DNA of 50,045 nt from Saprolegnia diclina VS20 (lineage: Eukaryota > Oomycota > Saprolegniomycetes > Saprolegniales > Saprolegniaceae): assembly GCF_000281045.1 (NCBI RefSeq), contig NW_008246097.1:579844-629888 (forward strand). The letters are read 5' to 3'. A program made the position numbers and the translations under genes. This document shows positions 41,742 to 50,045 of the stretch, piece by piece; within the stretch, counting starts at the first letter, position 1; each line of letters begins with the position of its first letter. The notes under the pieces are model-generated. The model saw only the letters and a program-made list of their open reading frames with translations. It searched no databases and was not told the DNA's origin.

Positions 41742-42134
41742 ATGCGGATCCCGCTGCGTGTACTGGCTGGAGAAGACGGCAAGCCCGAATGGTCCATCAT
41801 CGAGCTCCAAGGTGAGCTCATTAGCGAGACCAAGGCTTCACTGGGTCTTGGCCATCTCGAATACAAGAAGGTGCGGCGGCGCGTTGCCAGCGCGAGCATG
41901 ACACGTCGTGTGTAGGGCGTGCCGACGCTGCTTATCGGGAATCATCTCCTTGAAGGCAAAGCCGCCAAGCTCGCCAAGCCCATGGCCATCATGCGCAAAG
42001 ACGGTGCGTCATGTGAAGATCGGACCATCATGGCCCATGAGGTGCGTTGCGTAGGCGGCGCAGCGTATACGGTCGTGGGCATTGCGCGGAAGAAGCTCAT
42101 TTTCAACACGCGGCCCAAGCCCGTCTTGACATGA
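41742..42134 (+). CDS. CTF8: CTF8, subunit of the alternative replication clamp loader
   Basis: Three exons: 41742..41870, 41916..42003 and 42055..42134, giving 98 residues. The family core is present: EWSIIELQGELISE, then joined GVPTLLIGNHLLEGKAAKLA, and the ending VVGIARKKLIFNTRPKP. Ctf8 with Dcc1 and Ctf18-RFC loads PCNA and supports sister-chromatid cohesion. ATG 41742 gives a length near other small CTF8 proteins. The second intron (42004..42054) is 51 nt and stop-free, so its retention would add 17 residues without frameshift. The gene converges on the SDR gene with about 50 bp between stop codons. Confidence 0.88.
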
Positions 42135-42184
42135 TATCTGCAGAGAATGCATATTGCCATTTAATCCATCATCCGTCGTCCATG

Positions 42185-43563
42185 CTAGTCGAGTGTCGGC
42201 GTCGGAAAGTAGTCTCTGGGCAAGCCGACCAGCGGGCAGGCCACGTCCCAGAGCCGCTTGGCCAAGTCCGCATCCACAAAGCGCGCTGGCAGCTCTTCGA
42301 TCTCGGACCGCGCGAGGTAGTGGCCGCCCGTCAGGTGGCGGCACGTCGCGGCAAACACGGGCGTGTACGCACCTTGCTCGCCAGTCTGCTGCAGGAACGG
42401 ACGCAGCCAGTTGAACCAATGCGCCAGCGTGTTCAAGAATGGGAGCATGTTCTTCTGCATGTTGGAGATGACCAGCCCCGGGTGCGCGCAGTTGACCTGT
42501 GGCACGCTCAGCCAAAGACGGTGCTGCGCGAACGTACCGTCAGCGCCGTGTTGGCGTAGCGCCGGTGCAGCTCTTGCGTAAAGAGCTACGTAAAGCGTTG
42601 GAGCGAATACCGGCGTGAGAGAGTGAGTACGTAGTTGGCCCATTTGGTCCAGTTGTACACGGCTTGGCCCGTGCCGTAGTTTTGCTTGGTGTTCAAGTCT
42701 TCGAACGGGATCTTGGTCGCCCACTGCCGGGGCAGAGAGATATATGAGAGGCCAACGCACAGCAAGAACGATACCTTCATGACGCACGAGCCAACGTTCA
42801 CGACGCGGCCGTCGTCGGCGCGGAGCAAAGCAGGCAGCAGGAGGTTGGTGAGAAGGAACGGCCCGAGAAAGTTGATGCCCAGCATCGCCTCAAAGCCATC
42901 GACCGTCTCTCTACCACCATGCCATGAGCCTTCCGAGTCTTGAGAACGCTGTTGTATCGTACTGGCGGCGGTAGTGGTTCACACCTGCGTTGTTGACGAG
43001 GATATCGAGGGTTCGCTTCGACTTGAGAAAGTCGTCTGCGAAAGCGCGGACCGACGCCAAGCTGCCGACGTCGAGCGCCATGAACTCGAGCTTGGACGAG
43101 CTTGTGGTCGCGGCAACTTGCTTCATCGCGTCTTCCGCACGCTCCTTCGACCGACAGGCTACATGTACAAGGTGAGGTCATGCATCGCGTGGGCAGCCAA
43201 TGGACCAAAGATGACGTGCGCGCCCATTTGCGCGAGCTGGCGCGCGATCTCGAGGCCGATGCCGGCATTGGCGCCGGTGACGATGGCGACCTTCTCAGTC
43301 AGGTCCTCGTCCAGGTACGCCTTGCCCTGGAGGATCATGATGTACGCGGAGATCGTGTTGAAGACGGTGAAGAGCTCGAGCCCATAGTAGTACTCGTCCG
43401 AGATGGTGCCAAAGGCGCCGTGGATCAGCAGGAGGCTCGCGATTGCCACGAGCGAGTAGCGTAGGACGTACGTGTGCGTCCATGGGATGTCGCTCATCGG
43501 CGCGCGGAAGAGCAGCAGCACGAGCACGTACGTCGCCCCGACGTCCGTGACGGTCAGCATCAT
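42185..43563 (-). CDS. Membrane-anchored short-chain dehydrogenase/reductase (retinol-dehydrogenase-like)
   Basis: Six exons: 43563..43206, 43158..42963, 42910..42775, 42723..42631, 42585..42538 and 42496..42185. Introns are 41-52 nt; the product has 380 residues. Two hydrophobic N-terminal segments precede the Rossmann domain. The classical SDR set is present: cofactor motif TGANAGIG at 96-103, FACRSKERAEDA (Arg after the second beta strand, favouring NADP), LDVGS, LVNNAG, GINFLGPF, and catalytic Tyr253/Lys257 in VYNWTKWANY, followed by the structural CAHPGLVISNM. The type matches RDH11-14/WWOX-like and related lipid-carbonyl reductases; the substrate is not known. Confidence 0.88.
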
Positions 43564-44486
43564 CGCAATTTTGTAGTTGAGTTTTTTCGCCGACTTTTGA
43601 GTTTCATGGCGATCTGAAACTCAAGACGCAAAACAGATGCTTGAATGTGATGGACGACACTACTGGCGTCTCTGGTCCATGGCCGCACACGCCATCTCTG
43701 GTTGGACGACCGACTGGCAGGACCAGTAGCGCTCAAAGGTCGCTGAATCTTTGCACGCTGAAAGAGAAACTTGGTGGCGCCAGTCAGGCCCGGTCCGAGC
43801 TCCGAGCAGCGCGCTTGGCGCTGCGGTGGACGAGGTAGGTGCGAAGTGCGTGACGTGGCGGTGTTGATGACGCAGCCGCGAGCGCAAGCCGCTCAGTCCA
43901 AAAGGAAGCCCAGGAAGGGTGGCTGTGCTACTCTTCCACGTGGCACGACAGCGACGTCGGATTCTGCCGCAAAGTGCAATCTCGGTTGGTCCTCCTTCCG
44001 CGCCACAGCTTTCGACAATAAGAATTCAAGAAACTAGTTGAGGGATCTATTATCGAGGACAACGCGGTCGCAAGCTCATGGCGCCCTGTTGCTTCCCAGC
44101 ATGTCGCCCAAGCAACCGTCGATGCGTCGGAGGCTTCCACGAGCGCTCCGAGCGACGCAGCCTTCGGTTGCATGGTTCATGGACAGCCGACAACTGGAGC
44201 GACAGTGCTTCTATCGGCCTGGATGTTGGTCCATCGCCCTCCATCGCTGCGGAACGATGGAGGGTGCCACGAAAAATTTCCCCGCCTTGAAGTTTGCAAC
44301 TCAACACCAAACTCAATTCAGCAAGCATCTGATACGTTGCTGTTGGCCAATCCAATGGATGCAAGCACGCGTATCGACAAGTGATTGGTGCATTTCAAGC
44401 AACGAGCCGACCCGATTGGTCGTCCGGATACGAAAGGGAACTGTGTGGCCGGAGCGCATTTGGAGATTTCGCCGGAAACCAAAACG
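43564..44486. promoter_or_regulatory. Divergent region, SDR / prolyl-tRNA synthetase
   Basis: A 923-bp spacer between opposite start codons. TCCGGATA lies at 44423..44430, 57 bp before the ProRS ATG. No supported gene or repeat is seen. Confidence 0.4.
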
Positions 44487-46607
44487 ATGGCCGAGCACAT
44501 TGCCGCGGCCTTTGCGGCGCTCAAGATTGCGCATGAGAACGTCGACCACGTGGCCGCCTTCACGGTCGAGGAGCAGGCGGCCGTCGTCGGCCATCTGCCG
44601 GGCGTCCTCACCAAGAACCTCGTCCTCAAGGACAAGAAGGAAGGGATCTTCCTCATCTGCGCGGCCGCGACCCAGACCGTCGAGGTCAAGACGCTCGCCA
44701 AGAAGATGCAGCTCGTGAGCAACAAGGTCAACCTGCGCTTCGCGTCCGAGGACGTGCTCCACGAGACGCTCAAGGTCAAGCAGGGCTCGGTCTCGCCGCT
44801 CGCCGTCATGAACGACACGGAGAACCAGGTCAAGCTCGTGCTCGACGCGTCGCTCCTCAAGGCGACCAAGATCAACTGCCACCCGCTCCAGAACGACAAG
44901 ACGGTCTCGCTGACACCTGAGGATCTGCTCAAGTTTGTGCGCCACTACAACCACGAGCCGCTGATCGTCGACTTCACCGTCTCGGTCAAGGAGGCCACGT
45001 CGCCGCGCGCCGGCCCCAAGCCGGCGAAGGCGGCGAAGGGTGCCAAGGCGCCGGCTGCCAAGCCCCAGAAGATGGAGAAGGACTCCAAGTCCAAGGAGGG
45101 CATGGTCTGGGCGAAGAAGGAGAACTTTGCCGACTGGTACACGGACGTCATCACCAAGTCGCAGATGATCGACTACTATGACATCTCGGGCTGCTACATC
45201 TTGCGCCCGTGGTCGTACGAGATCTGGGAGCACATCCAGGCGTACTTGGACGCCAAGTTCAAGTCGATTGGCGTCAAGAACTGCTACTTCCCCATGTTTG
45301 TCACGAGCGAGAAGCTCAACCGCGAGAAGGACCACTTGGAAGGCTTTGCCCCCGAAGTCGCTTGGGTCACCAAGTCGGGTGACGCCGACCTCAAGGAGCC
45401 CATTGCGATCCGCCCGACGTCCGAGACCATCATGTACCCGGCCTTCAAGAGCTGGATCCGCAGCCACCGCGACTTGCCCGTGCGCCTCAACCAGTGGTGC
45501 AACGTCGTCCGCTGGGAGTTCAAGAACCCGACGCCGTTCATCCGCACGCGCGAGTTCTTGTGGCAGGAAGGCCACACGGCCCACGCGACCAAGGAAGGCG
45601 CCGCGAAGGAGGTCATGCAGATCCTCGAGTTTTACGCCGGCGCGTACGAGGAGCTCCTCGCCGTGCCCATGATCAAGGGCAAGAAGTCGGAGAAGGAAAA
45701 GTTTGCCGGCGCCGACTACACGACGACGATCGAGGGCTTCATTCCGTCGACGGGCCGCGGGATCCAAGCCGCGACGTCGCACCACCTCGGCCAGAACTTT
45801 GGCAAGATGTTTGGCATCTCGGCCGAAGACGACCAGGGCCAGAAGCTCATCCCGTACCAGAACTCGTGGGGCTTTACGACGCGCTCGATCGGCGTCATGA
45901 TTATGATCCACGGCGACGACAAGGGTCTCGTGCTTCCGCCCCGCGTCGCGCCGCTTCAGGCCGTCATCATCCCGATCCCTGTCACGGACAAGGACGAGAC
46001 GGACAAGATCCACGACAAGGGTGACGAAGTCCTCGCGTACCTCCAGGAGGCGGGCATCCGCGGTGAAGTCGACCACCGCCGCCTGTACACGCCCGGCTGG
46101 AAGTACAACCACTGGGAGCTCAAGGGCGTGCCGCTCCGCCTCGAGCTCGGCCCCAAGGACATCCTCAAGCAGCAGGTCCGCGTCGTGCGTCGCGACACGA
46201 ACGAGAAGATCGACATTGCGTTTGCGGATCTCAAGACGAAGCTCCCGGCGCTCCTCGAGACGATCCAGAAGGAGATGCTCGAGCGCGCGCGCAAGGAGCG
46301 CGACAACTGCATCCGCATCGTGACGCAGTGGTCGGACTTTGTCAAGACCATTGCCGACGGCTGCATGGTGCTCACGCCGTTCTGCAACGAAATCGAGTGG
46401 GAGGAGGTTGTCAAGACGCGCAGCCGCGAAGAGTCGCTCGCGATCCTCGGCGAAGACGGTGAGGCCGACAACACGGCGACGAGCGTTGCGGCCAAGAGCC
46501 TGTGCATGCCGTTCGAGAACAACGAGATGCCGATCGAGCCCGGCACCAAGTGCTTTGTCTCGGGCAAGGACGCCAAGTGCTGGATCTTGTGGGGCCGCAG
46601 TTATTAA
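44487..46607 (+). CDS. Cytoplasmic prolyl-tRNA synthetase with N-terminal YbaK-like editing domain
   Basis: A single exon of 706 residues. The start is ATG 44487 (MAEHIAAAFAALKIAHENVD). Residues about 10-175 resemble the YbaK/ProX/Ala-X deacylase fold: FTVEEQAAVVGHLPGVLTKN, KDKKEGIFLICAAATQTV, LRFASEDVLHETLKVKQGSV. This type of domain clears mischarged Ala/Cys-tRNA-Pro. After an Ala/Lys/Pro linker the eukaryote/archaeal-type class II synthetase core follows, with RPTSETIMYPAF at 309, WCNVVRWEFKNPTPFIRTRE, EFLWQEGHTAH and the anticodon-binding and C-terminal zinc-domain-like segment ending GRSY. A similar fusion is known in Plasmodium and other protists. Codon bias is the strongest in the window. 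Confidence 0.95.
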   Translation: MAEHIAAAFAALKIAHENVDHVAAFTVEEQAAVVGHLPGVLTKNLVLKDKKEGIFLICAAATQTVEVKTLAKKMQLVSNKVNLRFASEDVLHETLKVKQGSVSPLAVMNDTENQVKLVLDASLLKATKINCHPLQNDKTVSLTPEDLLKFVRHYNHEPLIVDFTVSVKEATSPRAGPKPAKAAKGAKAPAAKPQKMEKDSKSKEGMVWAKKENFADWYTDVITKSQMIDYYDISGCYILRPWSYEIWEHIQAYLDAKFKSIGVKNCYFPMFVTSEKLNREKDHLEGFAPEVAWVTKSGDADLKEPIAIRPTSETIMYPAFKSWIRSHRDLPVRLNQWCNVVRWEFKNPTPFIRTREFLWQEGHTAHATKEGAAKEVMQILEFYAGAYEELLAVPMIKGKKSEKEKFAGADYTTTIEGFIPSTGRGIQAATSHHLGQNFGKMFGISAEDDQGQKLIPYQNSWGFTTRSIGVMIMIHGDDKGLVLPPRVAPLQAVIIPIPVTDKDETDKIHDKGDEVLAYLQEAGIRGEVDHRRLYTPGWKYNHWELKGVPLRLELGPKDILKQQVRVVRRDTNEKIDIAFADLKTKLPALLETIQKEMLERARKERDNCIRIVTQWSDFVKTIADGCMVLTPFCNEIEWEEVVKTRSREESLAILGEDGEADNTATSVAAKSLCMPFENNEMPIEPGTKCFVSGKDAKCWILWGRSY

Positions 46608-46846
46608 GCCTTTTCAAACACGAGTGTGCTTGGTTTTGTACAGCTTTGTCATGGAAAGTCGGTTGCTCGTAAGCACACACGGACGACCAAGAAGCGTCCT
46701 CGGATGGCTGCATGCTTTTGCGAGGAATCTGCCTGTGGCCCGTGTGTGCCTTAGAGAAGTTTCAATGTATCAACTTGACATCAAGTCAAATACCATGTCA
46801 TGCCGGGGGGAAGGTTCACGCTGCAGATGCTCGCAGGTTCAAGTGA

Positions 46847-47605
46847 TCAAAGAAGGACTGGTGAGTTGAATGTACGAGGTGTTTCACACATAGTAGACAC
46901 CACTACGGGAGGCCGGTACTCCTTGATGGCACACGTGCACGGTCGGGCTTCATTGGCTGGTGCAGTTGGTCGTTGGGGTAGTCGGCGCGCCCGTCGTCTG
47001 CGGCGGTCGTCCACTGCGGCTGGGCGGTCGCTGTCACTGGTCATTGCTTTGCGCAGCCGTGACACAAGACTCTGAACCGACTGCAATCGCGGAAGAATGT
47101 TGTTGAACTCGAGACGCCGCTCTTCGAGTTCGCGATAAATGTCGATCGGCCGGCGAGCCGGGTCTGCCGACGCCATCTCGACAAAGAGGGCGCGGACCAC
47201 CGGCGTCATCTACCGCGAGCAAGACTCGAATAAGAACCTATTCGATGATCGAAGGGTTACCCGAGGTGATGGATGCATGAGTGCGTCGGGCCCGGCCTCT
47301 CTGTCGTCCGGCGTACCGCGGGCAGTGTGATTCCCCATGCGGTAGACGTCGACGGTTCGCGTTTCGTTGCAGACGAGGTAGAGGTATCGGGCTTCGCAAT
47401 AGCCGTTGGCCTCCATGCACGGGCGATTGCGGCAGTCCGTGTAGACGCGCGACATGCTGTGATCGTCAAAGCGACACACTTTGCACCTTTGGTCGTGGTT
47501 GCTGCGCGCCATGCGCGTCGTTGGAAGCTGGGCGCCTTTGTACACGAGCCAATCGGCCGCGAGCACCGTGTCGAGAAGGATCCAGTCGCCTTCGTCTTTG
47601 TCCAT
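46847..47605 (-). CDS. Zinc-binding FLYWCH/MULE-like protein without transposase core
   Basis: Two exons: 47605..47261 and 47209..46847, with a 51-nt GT-AG intron. ATG 47605 is the first in-frame ATG; the frame is open further upstream, so an upstream exon is possible. The product has 235 residues. A Cys/His cluster (DQRCKVCRFDDHSMSRVYTDC, then RPC, YC, VC and MGNH) resembles the WRKY/FLYWCH-type finger at the start of Mutator-like transposases. After it comes TPVVRALFVEMASADPARRP, like the segment preceding the transposase domain. The DDE core is absent and the tail is Arg-rich. This may be a truncated element or a domesticated DNA-binding protein. Confidence 0.5.
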
Positions 47606-48660
47606 GGACTTTTTGGGAATGAAAAGCTCGACTGCAGTTGCTGACTCCTCATCCAAATAGATTCCTATCTTTGTGAATGGCCCGAGCGGGGCACCCCGTC
47701 TAGCTATTTAGGTCACAGCCAGCTAAAACGTATCAAGCGGCTAGCGAGTGCGCAAAGCTATAAGTTCTTGCACGGGTCTAATTACTCCGGAGACGCATCT
47801 GTGCCATCATCTATCAGGCGGCTAGTTCTCACATTCGACCTAAAGCTATCAACGCAAGTGTATGGGGAGACGTTGGAGCCCGCGCCGTCCAAGAAGGGAC
47901 TGACGAGTGGGTCGAAAGGGCGTTGAGTGGTTGAGAGGATTGGAGCTTGACGAGCAATTCGCAAATGAGCTCGTCTGCTTCGTCGTGGATCTTGGCGGTT
48001 GCACCCATCGGTCGCTATAATACGCGAGTTGGTTGCGCCGCCATCTTGGGCGAGAAATGGCGGCTCGGCAAAGCAGTTCAAGATGGCGCCCTTGCTTCCC
48101 CTAGGTCCAACACGGCACAGCTTTTCGATCGCCGACCGATATTCAGCCCTCTCATCGGTTGCCAGCTCGGGTGCAACAATAGCGGACTGGAGGAGGGGAG
48201 TCAAAGGGTGCGCTCAGGAATTCCTTTGTCCGCACTGACAGCGTCCATCCAACGTTGCTGCAAGTTCTGTTGGCGGAACCGACGCGAGATGGGGCTCTCG
48301 CCTCGGAGAGGAGGCTACGCACTTGTGACGCGTCGCTGAGGATCAAGTTAAAAGGCCTGAAGTCACCACACCGCGCACCTGTGCAGTTGTATGGCTGGCT
48401 ACCCACGGCGGCAGCGCGTCTCTGAATTGCATTTGGCAGCGCTGTACGCTTTGCCTGCCTCCTTTGCGGCTGTGCGTCACCGTCTGCCTTTGAAAAAGTC
48501 CTGGACTGTGCAAGCTGAAGGCAGTCACAGCTATGACGCCATCACGATTGCGTCGTAGCGACCCATACGTCGTAGCAGTGAGCGTTCGCTGCCCTGCTAC
48601 ACAGGGTCGTTGCATGCATCGATACGGCATATAAATAGCACCAAGAGCTTGGATAGCGCA
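47606..48660. other. Gene-poor stretch with a frameshifted ORF relic
   Basis: A 1,055-bp region. The minus strand has an ORF at 48204..47782 (LLQSAIVAPELATDERAEYR...). Just upstream, in another frame, FRQQNLQQRWMDAVSADKGI reads toward it, ending at TGA beside the junction. Together they look like one coding sequence broken by a one-base shift, so a pseudogene is likely. The family is not recognised. Nothing else is supported. Confidence 0.35.
47782..48320 (-). pseudogene. Frameshifted coding relic, unknown family
   Basis: The minus strand reads from about 48320 through RRFRQQNLQQRWMDAVSADK and PERT, meets TGA, and continues in the next frame as TPLLQSAIVAPELATDERAE, SAIEKLCRVGPRGSKGAILN. No GT-AG intron restores the frame at the junction. 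The helix-rich, Gln/Arg-containing sequence recalls oomycete multicopy regulatory or coiled-coil families, but I cannot name one. Confidence 0.3.
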
Positions 48661-49129
48661 ATGGCGACCGGCGTTGCCATCGTCTTCCTTCTCGGACTAC
48701 TCCTACGTGTGGGCGCGACCGATACGTTTCCCAACCCGACGCCCGAAGGCAAGTCGTGGGCGCCGTGCTCGTCGGCAGTGTTGGCGGTTGCAGCCCAAGG
48801 CGATGGGTCCACGCCCGGCTCATGCATGAGCTGCGACCCAACGTACAACAAGTGCCCCGCCAAGTGCCAGCCGCTCATCAACACCATGTACAGCGACTGC
48901 GACGGCGTCTACACGCCTCCAGGTATGACGTCGTTTCTCCTGTAGCAGCGACGCACCCTGTTCTCCAGGTCACTTTTTTGACCCGGCGGCCAAGATCTCG
49001 GGCTACTGGAACGGACAGGTCAACGTGTCGCGTATCGCGGTCGAGCGTTGTGGGTGCAGTCGCGCACTAACCGCCCACAGCAGCCTCGGACTCGCACTTG
49101 CTCCCGCTCTTTGGCTCCTTTTTTCCTAA
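48661..49129 (+). CDS. Small Cys-rich secreted, probably GPI-anchored protein
   Basis: Two exons: 48661..48922 and 48969..49129, with a 46-nt GT-AG intron, giving 140 residues. A strong signal peptide opens it (ATGVAIVFLLGLLLRVGA). The mature part has eight Cys in the order PCSS, SCMSC, KCPAKC, SDC and RCGC, compatible with four disulfides. HFFDPAAKISGYWNGQVNVS is likely the surface segment. The C-terminus is hydrophobic (SLGLALAPALWLLFS), as in GPI signals. No named family is recognised. Such proteins are common among oomycete secreted proteins of unknown role; nothing here indicates toxicity. Confidence 0.7.
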
Positions 49130-50045
49130 CTTCAACACCGAAACATTGATCGCTGAATGCTGAGCACATCGCACGTCTGTCTCGCTGGCGAGGCTAGAGA
49201 TGCCCAAGACACCAACGTCGTCGAGCTTAGCCTTAGTTATGCACTACCACCCAGAGGTGCGTCGGCGGCGCAGCTCGCGGCCTACAACCTCGACGCGCGA
49301 TCGTCAAGCCAAGTTGCTTGCGGCGCTGCAAGGGTGCGAGCAGCAACGAGTCGCTGTTGTCGCCATCGTCGTCGAGAAACGAGTACTACTGCATGGAGGT
49401 ATGTGTTGGATGCAAACGAGTGAATGCGATGATGGATGGGCGCTGCGATGCTACTTTGCTACTTTGCTACACGACTAGACTGTGCTACGCTCCTAAACGC
49501 CTAAACCAGCGCAAGCGAGCGACGTCCGCCGGTAAGGATGGCAGAGCCTGTGGGCCGAATGCTGCGATCTCCTCACCCCGACGTAGCACGAAGGCTACCC
49601 CGACCCGGCGGCGGTGCGGACCCCTGCAAAATGAGAAATGAAATCGCTGGTTTTTTCGCGTGTAAAGGTGTCAAAGTGTAAAATGCACGATGCAGAATCG
49701 ACGTTGCACAGTCCCAGAGCACGTTGCCGCGCTGTCGCTCTGGGCAGTCGCTCTGCGAGCCGTCGGGCACACAGCAAGGCCAGAACGAACTCGAGTTTCG
49801 AAACGATGGCGACAAGGGATAGGGTTGGTTGCGTGGTATGAGGTGGTGGTATGGGTTGAGTGCGGTGGCTCGTGCATGACTGAGAGTATGCCAGAATCGA
49901 GGCATCTATCGGGAATCTAGAGCATGTTGCTGCTGTACGTTGCATGCAATGACTGGATATCGAGTTGCGCTGCATGCAAAAACATGTCGTATTCATCGCT
50001 TACTCTGCATCGAGGACCATCATGGCGAGCACGGGCGACACGACC
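49130..50045. other. Unresolved right end
   Basis: A 916-bp stretch. A plus-strand segment (49350-49400; ESLLSPSSSRNEYYCME) is followed by a good GTATG donor, suggesting an exon of a gene I could not assemble; candidate starts include ATG 49200 (MPKTPTSSSL). A basic ORF continues to 49641. The window ends with ATG 50022 followed by MASTGDTT, which may be the start of the next gene. None of these is secure. Confidence 0.25.

Noticed and set aside
44313-46112. 599-codon minus-strand ORF opposite the ProRS gene
   Set aside because: Shadow of a highly biased gene; no motif.
1-50045. CRISPR arrays, rRNA, tRNA, bacterial operons
   Set aside because: None seen; spaced introns and eukaryotic families throughout exclude a prokaryotic reading.

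Overview
This is a compact eukaryotic nuclear segment, almost certainly from an oomycete of the genus Saprolegnia or a very close relative. The reasons are: (1) about 70 tiny GT-AG introns of roughly 40-60 nt, many with GTACG donors and (C/G)TAG acceptors; (2) GC-rich third codon positions, which create long false antisense ORFs; (3) an elicitin-like GPI protein; and (4) a 358-residue delta-17/omega-3 fatty acid desaturase that, from memory, looks almost identical to the characterised Saprolegnia diclina enzyme. I rebuilt every spliced gene by hand from frame changes and splice sites. Exon joins are therefore inferences, strongest where the joined protein matches a known family.

Layout. 1-6.5 kb: a partial unknown protein (-), a TPR protein (-), an EI24-like membrane protein (+), a coiled-coil protein (+) and a GT60-type glycosyltransferase (-). 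7-12.6 kb: a chromo-barrel-like nuclear protein (+), an elicitin (-) and a 15-exon membrane-linked alpha/beta hydrolase (-). 13.3-23.9 kb: one giant ASH/MSP-repeat protein of about 3,424 residues (+). 23.9-30.9 kb: a minimal ZMAT5/U11-U12-20K zinc finger (-), a REX1-B-type protein (+), the desaturase (-), the SRP receptor alpha subunit (+) and a RING protein with a likely SUMO-interaction motif (+). 30.9-37.2 kb: RalGAP-beta (-) and the GATOR1 subunit NPRL3 (-). 38-46.6 kb: a sugar transporter (+), an ankyrin protein (-), the replication clamp-loader subunit CTF8 (+), an SDR oxidoreductase (-) and a prolyl-tRNA synthetase with an N-terminal editing-like domain (+). 46.8-50 kb is gene-poor: a zinc-finger/transposon-like gene (-), a probable frameshifted relic, a small Cys-rich secreted protein (+) and an unresolved right end.

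Most genes are unrelated housekeeping or accessory loci rather than one pathway. The strongest cross-gene signal is regulatory. A palindromic TATCCGGATA-like motif lies about 25-135 bp upstream of the start codons of eleven genes (EI24, GT60, chromo, ZMAT5/REX1B, SRPRA, RING, NPRL3, transporter, ankyrin, ProRS). A second motif, AAATAGTGT, recurs in other intergenic regions. I see no rRNA, tRNA, CRISPR array, complete mobile element or viral gene.
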